Shown here one piece after another: positions 8,455 to 13,028 of a stretch of 13,028 bases of DNA (position 1 is its first letter; each line of letters begins with the position of its first letter). Below the pieces are notes generated by a model, which worked only from the letters and a program-made list of their open reading frames with translations, was not told where the DNA came from and searched no databases. The position numbers and the translations under genes were made by a program. This stretch comes from Rickettsiales bacterium (GTDB lineage: Bacteria; Pseudomonadota; Alphaproteobacteria; Rickettsiales; UBA1997). The stretch covers positions 1 to 13,028 of the forward strand of contig JALQXY010000099.1 in assembly GCA_023262945.1 (NCBI GenBank), in the 5' to 3' direction.

Positions 8455-8465
8455 TAAATTATTCT

Positions 8466-9821
8466 ATGTCGAGCATGAAGAGTTTTTTAATAATAGGCAA
8501 TGGAGCTCGAGAGGCTATATTTGCCACAAAGCTTTCGATTGATTCCGTGGTTTATGCTGTTATGTCGCATCCAAATCCAACAATTATTGACCTTGTTTCT
8601 TTTACTGGGGGTAAATTTATTGTTGATGATATTAATGATGGCAATATCATAGCTGATTTTGCTTTAAAACATAATATAGATTATGTTTTTGTTAATTCTG
8701 ATAATCCATTGGCCAATGGTGTGATAGATGTTTTATTGGATAAAAATATCAAAGCTATAGGCCCAAGCAAATCAGGTGCGCGCATTGAATGGGATAAAGT
8801 ATATTCAATTGACGTTGTTAATAAATTAGTTCCTCAATTTTGTCCTAAATATAAGGTGATTAATAATAAATCTGAAATCGATTCAGCAATTAATTATTTT
8901 GCAGGAAAAGATATTGTGGTTAAACCCCAAGGACTTACTGGAGGTAAAGGGGTTAAGGTTATGGGTGAACATCTTAAAGATTACAAGCAAGTAAAAGAAT
9001 ACATAGATCTTTTATTGCAAGACAATATGAAAATTCTACTATGCGAAAAATTGCAAGGTTTCGAATTTACTATTATGGCTATTACTGATGGCAAAGATGT
9101 TGTATTTGCTCCTGCAACTTATGATTACCCCTATAGATTTAAAAATGATCAAGGCCCGGGTACCGGTGGCATGGGTTGTTTTACTTCTAACTCATTAACG
9201 CTGCCATTTATGCAGCAAGTTGATTTTGATAATTGTTGCATGGTAATAAAATCAGTTATCAATTACTTTAATAAACAAAATATTCATTTTAACGGAGTTT
9301 TAAATGGTGGATTCTTTTTAACAAAAGATGGTATCAAATTTATGGAATTTAATGCAAGATTTGGTGATCCTGAAGCGGTTAATGTCTTGTCTTTACTAAA
9401 TAGCTCTTTCTCAAAAATATTAGAAAATATCTACCATAAAAACCTGTTAGAATGCGATATTGAATTTATTAATAAAGCTAGTGTAGTTAAATATCTTGTA
9501 TCAAAAGAATATCCTAACAAAGGTAAAAAAGTTGAGTTTGATTTTGATGTTAATAATATAACAAAATCTGGTATAGATGTTTACTTTTCAGCAGCAAAAA
9601 GATCTGATTCTAAAAAAGATTATGAAACTGTTTCTTCATCTAGGGTTGTTGCCCTGTGCTGTATTGCTGAAAATGAGGTTGATGCTTCGAATAAAATTAA
9701 TCAAATCGCTGACGATCTTGTTATAAAAACTGGTCTTGATTATAGATCTGATATTGCTGATTTTAATGAAATAAAGCGATTACAGAGCTCTTCTTTTGAA
9801 TCGAAGAGGCTAATTAATTAG
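8466..9821 (+). CDS. purD: Phosphoribosylamine-glycine ligase (GAR synthetase), archaeal-like type
   Basis: PurD joins phosphoribosylamine and glycine using ATP, the second step of purine synthesis in the cytoplasm. The 451 residues follow the family order: N-terminal nucleotide-fold turn IIGNGAREA, NSDNPLANGVIDVLLD, IKAIGPSKSGARIEWDK, ATP-grasp motif VVKPQGLTGGKGVKVMGE (151-168, with K153 and K161), GPGTGGMG (230-237), and the metal-binding stretch MEFNARFGDPEA starting at 293 (E294, N296). The usual bacterial ATP-grasp motif reads KADGLAAGKGV; the GLTGGKGVKV form seen here resembles archaeal PurD, as I recall it. The GREHA element near the N-terminus reads AREAI, so the histidine is replaced by alanine. 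The start is ATG 8466; ATG 8475 is also possible. It follows ftsZ by 11 bases. No other purine genes are present. Another ATP-grasp ligase is less likely given the motif order. Confidence 0.88.
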   Translation: MSSMKSFLIIGNGAREAIFATKLSIDSVVYAVMSHPNPTIIDLVSFTGGKFIVDDINDGNIIADFALKHNIDYVFVNSDNPLANGVIDVLLDKNIKAIGPSKSGARIEWDKVYSIDVVNKLVPQFCPKYKVINNKSEIDSAINYFAGKDIVVKPQGLTGGKGVKVMGEHLKDYKQVKEYIDLLLQDNMKILLCEKLQGFEFTIMAITDGKDVVFAPATYDYPYRFKNDQGPGTGGMGCFTSNSLTLPFMQQVDFDNCCMVIKSVINYFNKQNIHFNGVLNGGFFLTKDGIKFMEFNARFGDPEAVNVLSLLNSSFSKILENIYHKNLLECDIEFINKASVVKYLVSKEYPNKGKKVEFDFDVNNITKSGIDVYFSAAKRSDSKKDYETVSSSRVVALCCIAENEVDASNKINQIADDLVIKTGLDYRSDIADFNEIKRLQSSSFESKRLIN

Positions 9822-9826
9822 CTTTT
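9805..9826 (+). promoter_or_regulatory. Hairpin across the purD stop and before thiE
   Basis: The perfect palindrome GCTAATTAATTAGC (9809-9822) extends outward with two A-U and two G-U pairs to a nine-pair RNA stem with loop UUAA. It includes the purD TAG stop and ends in UUUU five bases before the thiE ATG. It could act as a weak attenuator between the two genes or block ribosome entry at thiE. It also buries AGAGG, the only purine-rich Shine-Dalgarno-like word near thiE. The stem is AU-rich, so its stability is doubtful. Confidence 0.35.
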
Positions 9827-9830
9827 AACC

Positions 9831-10451
9831 ATGTCTAATATTTATCTAATTTCTCCTGAAAAGATATCGGTAGATGTTTTTGAAAAAGACCTTATAGAAA
9901 TTCTTAAAACTGGATTAGTAAAAGTTTTTCAACTTCGCTTAAAAGGTTATGATGACATTTGTGAAATAGAAAATATCTCTTTACGATTATTTGAAATATG
10001 TCAAAACTATAACTGTATTTTTCTTGTTAATGATTACCTTGAAATTGCATTAAAGCATAAATTTAATGGAGTCCATCTCGGCCAAGAAGATTTGTTAAAT
10101 AATTTAGATAAAATTAATAATTTACCATCAAATTTTATATTAGGTATCAGTTGTCATGATTCTTTAAAATTGGCTTTTGATGCTGAAAAAATAGGAGCAA
10201 GCTATGTTGCTTTCGGTGCGTTTTTTGCAACAAAAACTAAAAAAACAAAATTTCAACCAAAGCCAGAAATAATTAAAGAATTCAATTTAAAGTCATCATT
10301 ACCAGTTGTTGCTATCGGTGGTATTGATAACAATAATTGTCAAGAGTTAGTTAAAAATGGTGCTGACTTTTTAGCGGTAATTTCCTATATTTGGCAAAGT
10401 AAAAATCCAATAAAATCACTAAAATTACTACACCAAAATCTTACAAAATAA
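9831..10451 (+). CDS. thiE: Thiamine phosphate synthase
   Basis: ThiE couples HMP diphosphate to thiazole phosphate to form thiamine phosphate in the cytoplasm. The 206-residue length is typical of this TIM barrel. Visible motifs in order are QLRLK (34-38, diphosphate binding), FLVNDYLEIAL with N67 and D68, GVHLGQEDL (80-88), GISCHD (105-110), YVAFGAFFATKTK (125-137), VVAIGGI and GADFLAVIS. All the strand-end binding motifs of the synthase are present, which argues against a degenerate TenI-like paralogue. It follows purD by 9 bases and has no Shine-Dalgarno sequence. No other thi gene and no TPP riboswitch is visible in the window, so the enzyme may serve salvage of imported precursors. Role in salvage is inference. 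Confidence 0.9.
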   Translation: MSNIYLISPEKISVDVFEKDLIEILKTGLVKVFQLRLKGYDDICEIENISLRLFEICQNYNCIFLVNDYLEIALKHKFNGVHLGQEDLLNNLDKINNLPSNFILGISCHDSLKLAFDAEKIGASYVAFGAFFATKTKKTKFQPKPEIIKEFNLKSSLPVVAIGGIDNNNCQELVKNGADFLAVISYIWQSKNPIKSLKLLHQNLTK

Positions 10452-10452
10452 A

Positions 10453-10506
10453 GTAAGAAAACCCAAAGACCTCTATAAATCAAAAAATGTTGGTAATTTT
10501 TCTTAC
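10453..10506 (+). terminator. Imperfect hairpin after thiE, possible operon end
   Basis: GTAAGAAAA (10453-10461) pairs with TTTTCTTAC (10498-10506), and inside it CCAA (10463-10466) pairs with TTGG (10490-10493). A T-rich stretch follows to about 10524. It lies just after the thiE stop, where an end of transcript would be expected. The loop is large (23 bases), so a classical intrinsic terminator is doubtful. The left arm can instead pair with TCTTAC at 10439-10444, inside the end of thiE. Confidence 0.3.
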
Positions 10507-10524
10507 AATTAATTTATTTTATTT

Positions 10525-10603
10525 GCAGTAATACCAAATCCCATCTTTAAATAAAAATATTTTGTCATATTGTTCATTTTTAGATGAAAATTGGTATTAT
10601 TGC
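10525..10603. repeat. Interrupted palindrome between thiE and mreD
   Basis: GCAGTAATACCAA (10525-10537) pairs with TTGGTATTATTGC (10591-10603): thirteen pairs with one G-U. Inside, CATCT (10542-10546) pairs with AGATG (10582-10586) and AAAAAT (10553-10558) with ATTTTT (10576-10581). The whole folds into one long hairpin of 79 bases. It could be an mRNA structure, a two-site operator, or a small palindromic repeat element like those in Rickettsia genomes. Only one copy is seen here, so the repeat idea is untested. Confidence 0.5.
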
Positions 10604-10609
10604 TATAAA
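10601..10609 (+). promoter_or_regulatory. Candidate extended -10 promoter for mreD-mrdA
   Basis: TGCTATAAA contains the extended -10 word TG followed one base later by TATAAA (10604-10609, five of six to TATAAT). No good -35 box lies at the right spacing, which is acceptable for extended -10 promoters. Transcription would start near 10616, about 44 bases before mreD. Its first bases lie in the right arm of the palindrome at 10525-10603, so a protein binding the palindrome could block it. Confidence 0.35.
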
Positions 10610-10659
10610 TTAAAAGATCTTGGTTTTCTAAATATTCTTTAAAAATAAAACTTTATTAT

Positions 10660-11151
10660 ATGAAAAATAGATCTGTAGCTGGTTTGTTTGTGGTGCATTT
10701 AATAGCTATTATAGCTGTTATTGTTAATTTATTGCACTTCAAAAATACACAATTCTTACAAATACTGCCAATGTTTGATTTGATGGTAATATTTTATTTT
10801 GCAGTATATAGGCCAATTTTTTCCTTATGGTTTTTATTTCTTTTGGGGTTTTGGAGTGATGCTATTTTAGGTAATGCAGCAGGTATAACTCCTTTTTTAA
10901 ATATATTCTTGGTTAAATTTTTTTTACTACTTAATGAAAGAATAATTTCTCGTGATAATTTAGTTCATATATGGTATCAGTTTAGTATTTTTGCTGCTAT
11001 TTTTCTTCTTATAAAATGGTTTATTTTATCGGTATTTTATAATGATTTTTATAATATATTCTGGCCTTTAATGCACTGGATGATAGCTTCTATATTTTAT
11101 GTTATAATGCATAAAGTTTTTGATTTTTTATCTCTGAAATTCTTTAAATAA
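10660..11151 (+). CDS. mreD: Rod shape-determining membrane protein MreD
   Basis: MreD is an inner-membrane part of the elongasome, working with MreB, MreC, RodA and PBP2 to direct side-wall peptidoglycan synthesis. The 163 residues are typical for the family and mostly hydrophobic, with about six membrane segments near residues 5-25, 38-52, 54-70, 77-92, 104-126 and 132-152. The family pattern of an aspartate followed by spaced glycines is seen at D67, G71 and G75 (FWSDAILGNAAG). Sequence conservation in MreD is weak, so the call leans on this pattern and on the overlap with mrdA, its usual downstream partner. mreB and mreC are not directly upstream; thiE lies there, 208 bases away. The ATG at 10660 has no Shine-Dalgarno sequence. 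Confidence 0.85.
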   Translation: MKNRSVAGLFVVHLIAIIAVIVNLLHFKNTQFLQILPMFDLMVIFYFAVYRPIFSLWFLFLLGFWSDAILGNAAGITPFLNIFLVKFFLLLNERIISRDNLVHIWYQFSIFAAIFLLIKWFILSVFYNDFYNIFWPLMHWMIASIFYVIMHKVFDFLSLKFFK

Positions 11152-12932
11152 TGTTACGCGATATTAGAAAAAACAAAATATTTAATCGTCGTACTTTAAT
11201 AATTGGCTCATGTCATGCATTTTTATCGGGTTTGTTATTATCAAGATTGTCTTATCTTCAAATCTTTAAATACAAAGATTACGCTATGCAATCTGATAGC
11301 AATCGAATAAAAACAATTACTATTCCAGCTCCGCGTGGCAATCTCTATGATCGTAATGGTATAGCTTTAACTGAAAATAGAAATAGCTATCGTTTATTGT
11401 TATATTTGGATAAAAAAAGAGAATTTAACAATATCGTAGATAGAATTGTTAAAATATTAAGTTTAGATGACAGCAATAAAGAGTTGTTTCTTAACCGAAT
11501 TAAGAGATCAAATCGAAAAAGCATCATCTCTTTAATTAATAATCTGCATTGGGATGATTTAGCGCGCATCGAGAGCAACCGTTATAATTTACCAGATGTA
11601 TCAATAGAAAGTGGCGTAATTCGTACTTATAAATATCCTGAAGCTACAGCGCATTTTTTAGGTTATGTATCTTTACCAGCTGAAAATGAAATTGAAGATA
11701 AAGAAGAGTCTTTATATATGCATCCAGATTTTCGCATTGGAAAGTCTGGCCTAGAAAAGTATTATGATAAAAGGTTGCGAGGTTATTATGGTATAAAAAA
11801 TGTCGAAGTTAATGTTAAAGACATACCAATTCGCACTCTTTCTCAAAATAATCCTAAAGCTGGTATTGATATCAATACAACCATTGATTTTGAATTACAA
11901 AATTTTGTATATAATCGTATCAAGGGTATTATTGCATCAGTGGTGGTAATGGATGTTGATAACGGTGAAATATTATCATATAATTCTAGCCCATCATTTG
12001 ATACTAATAATTTTGTTGAAGGAGCTTCGGTGGAATTTTGGCAAAGAATAAGTAGCGATCCTAATTTACCACTAAATAATAGACCAATTTCAGCAATTTA
12101 TCCACCGGGCTCGACTTTTAAAATAATGGTAGCTTTGGCAGCTTTGGAAGCCGGATACGACCCAGAAATAAAATATAGATGTCAAGGTTATTATAAATCA
12201 GGTAATCGCAAATTTTACTGTTGGCAAAGAGATGGTCATGGAATTTTAAATATGTCGGATGCGATTAAGCATTCTTGTAATACTTATTTCTTTGAAGTTG
12301 CAAACAAAATTGGTTATAAGAAGTTTGCTGCAATGGCTAGAAAATTTGGCTACGGTCAAATTTTGGATCTTGATTTACAGGGTGAGAATTCGGGCAATAT
12401 TCCTGACTTTGATTGGAAAAAAAATGTAATTGGTACAAATTGGGTTGGTGGTGACACTTTAAACGCGGCTATTGGTCAAGGTTTTTTATTGGCAACTCCT
12501 ATGCAGATGGTTGTAGCTACTGCAGCTATAGCTAATGGAGGTTTTTTTATTAAACCAACATTTGTAAAAAAAGAAATAATTAGTACAGCTAAGAGTAAAA
12601 TAGTTAGTAACGCAAATAATATTGATTTTGTTAAAAATGGAATGTTTAGAGTTGTTAATGAGCAAGGGGGAACTGCTTTTTATCAGCGTTTAAGAGATGA
12701 TAAATTTAAAGTTGCTGGCAAAACTGGTACCTCTCAAGTTACTTCTCGTAAAAAAGGTGACGAAGAAAACAAAGATAGCAAATACAATAATCATGCAATT
12801 TTTGTTGGTTTTGCACCTTATGAAAATCCTAAATATGCTATTTCTGTTGTAGTCGAACATGGAGGTAGTGGTTCATCTATAGCGGCACCAATAGCTATGG
12901 ATATTATGCGTTATATTAGAGATAATTTTTAA
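11151..12932 (+). CDS. mrdA: Penicillin-binding protein 2, elongation transpeptidase
   Basis: PBP2 is the class B transpeptidase that crosslinks peptidoglycan during side-wall growth. It is anchored in the inner membrane with its catalytic part in the periplasm. The 593 residues show a basic N-terminus, a single membrane helix at about 15-37, the dimerisation (pedestal) domain beginning PAPRGNLYDRNG (59-70), and a transpeptidase domain with all three active-site motifs: STFK (S321 nucleophile, K324), SCN (375-377) and KTGTS (524-528). A conserved VVEHGGSGSSIAAPIA lies near the C-terminus. PPGSTFK and the pairing with mreD favour PBP2 over the septal FtsI. The start overlaps the mreD stop by one base (TAATG), so translation is likely coupled. 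rodA does not follow within the 96 bases left. An intact PBP2 implies the organism keeps some peptidoglycan synthesis. Confidence 0.95.
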   Translation: MLRDIRKNKIFNRRTLIIGSCHAFLSGLLLSRLSYLQIFKYKDYAMQSDSNRIKTITIPAPRGNLYDRNGIALTENRNSYRLLLYLDKKREFNNIVDRIVKILSLDDSNKELFLNRIKRSNRKSIISLINNLHWDDLARIESNRYNLPDVSIESGVIRTYKYPEATAHFLGYVSLPAENEIEDKEESLYMHPDFRIGKSGLEKYYDKRLRGYYGIKNVEVNVKDIPIRTLSQNNPKAGIDINTTIDFELQNFVYNRIKGIIASVVVMDVDNGEILSYNSSPSFDTNNFVEGASVEFWQRISSDPNLPLNNRPISAIYPPGSTFKIMVALAALEAGYDPEIKYRCQGYYKSGNRKFYCWQRDGHGILNMSDAIKHSCNTYFFEVANKIGYKKFAAMARKFGYGQILDLDLQGENSGNIPDFDWKKNVIGTNWVGGDTLNAAIGQGFLLATPMQMVVATAAIANGGFFIKPTFVKKEIISTAKSKIVSNANNIDFVKNGMFRVVNEQGGTAFYQRLRDDKFKVAGKTGTSQVTSRKKGDEENKDSKYNNHAIFVGFAPYENPKYAISVVVEHGGSGSSIAAPIAMDIMRYIRDNF

Positions 12933-13028
12933 GAATCAGAATGAGTAATACTATTTCCATAAATTAAATCTCATATTGCAAAATATTTTTGTTTTTAGAT
13001 TTGATTTAAAAACGCTGAAGTATCTAGA
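12933..13028. other. Non-coding tail after mrdA
   Basis: No gene is supported here on the + strand; the longest start-to-stop frame is eight codons from ATG 12941. AAATCT (12966-12971) can pair with AGATTT (12997-13002), with CAAAA and TTTTG inside, giving a weak AT-rich hairpin that might help end the mreD-mrdA transcript. On the - strand one frame is open from the right edge to a stop at 12951-12953 (25 codons, ending FNLWK), which could be the tail of a converging gene, but it is not recognisable. Confidence 0.4.

Noticed and set aside
10452..10659. Possible TPP riboswitch or small RNA gene near thiE
   Set aside because: The conserved TPP elements (CUGAGA, ACCUGAU) are not seen, and the spacer follows thiE instead of preceding it.
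1..13028. Reassigned TGA codon, suggested by TGA never ending a gene here
   Set aside because: Seven genes end in TAA and one in TAG, but no in-frame TGA occurs within any gene and tryptophan is TGG throughout. AT bias explains the stop choice.
1..13028. Mobile elements, CRISPR arrays, defence or toxin genes
   Set aside because: No transposase, integrase, regular spaced repeats, terminal repeats or accessory genes were found; every gene is a recognisable housekeeping gene.

Overview
The window is about 13 kb of strongly AT-rich DNA carrying eight complete protein genes, all on the + strand and all housekeeping. The best guess for the source is an alphaproteobacterium with a reduced genome, Rickettsiales-like or Holosporales-like. 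The evidence is the 180-kDa class of NAD-dependent glutamate dehydrogenase, the split alphaproteobacterial form of transhydrogenase alpha subunit (PntAA), an FtsZ ending in an alphaproteobacterial-style DDDV..VPAFFR tail, heavy AT bias with almost only TAA stops (seven TAA, one TAG), and operons broken up and re-joined into unrelated neighbours. The taxonomic call is inference from protein motifs and base composition; no rRNA is present.

Layout. Bases 1-264 hold no convincing gene, but contain a plausible promoter and a small hairpin with a T-tract upstream of infC. From 265 to 10451 six genes follow with gaps of 6, 27, 24, 11 and 9 bases, so they may form one transcript: infC (translation initiation factor IF-3), gdhZ (giant NAD-glutamate dehydrogenase), pntAA (transhydrogenase alpha-1), ftsZ (division tubulin with a long acidic linker), purD (GAR synthetase, of an archaeal-looking type) and thiE (thiamine phosphate synthase). 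A 208-base spacer (10452-10659) holds two imperfect hairpins and an extended -10 promoter candidate. Then come mreD and mrdA (PBP2), overlapping by one base, which serve cell-wall elongation. Bases 12933-13028 hold no supported gene.

How the genes fit together. GdhZ turns glutamate into 2-oxoglutarate and NADH, PntAA is the NAD(H)-binding part of the enzyme that exchanges NADH for NADPH, and FtsZ builds the division ring. In Caulobacter crescentus a GDH of this same family (GdhZ) contacts FtsZ and couples metabolism to division, so the gdhZ-pntAA-ftsZ order is suggestive. MreD and PBP2 belong to the elongation machine. PurD and ThiE are single steps of pathways whose other genes are not here.

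I found no mobile element, CRISPR array, tRNA, rRNA, toxin or defence system, and no clear previously undescribed system. The points most worth a second look are the gdhZ-pntAA-ftsZ linkage, the unusual PurD type, the non-AUG infC start (GUG or AUU), the absence of Shine-Dalgarno sequences at all eight starts, a ten-A tract in ftsZ that would remove the C-terminal peptide if it slipped, and a 79-base interrupted palindrome that overlaps the mreD promoter candidate.
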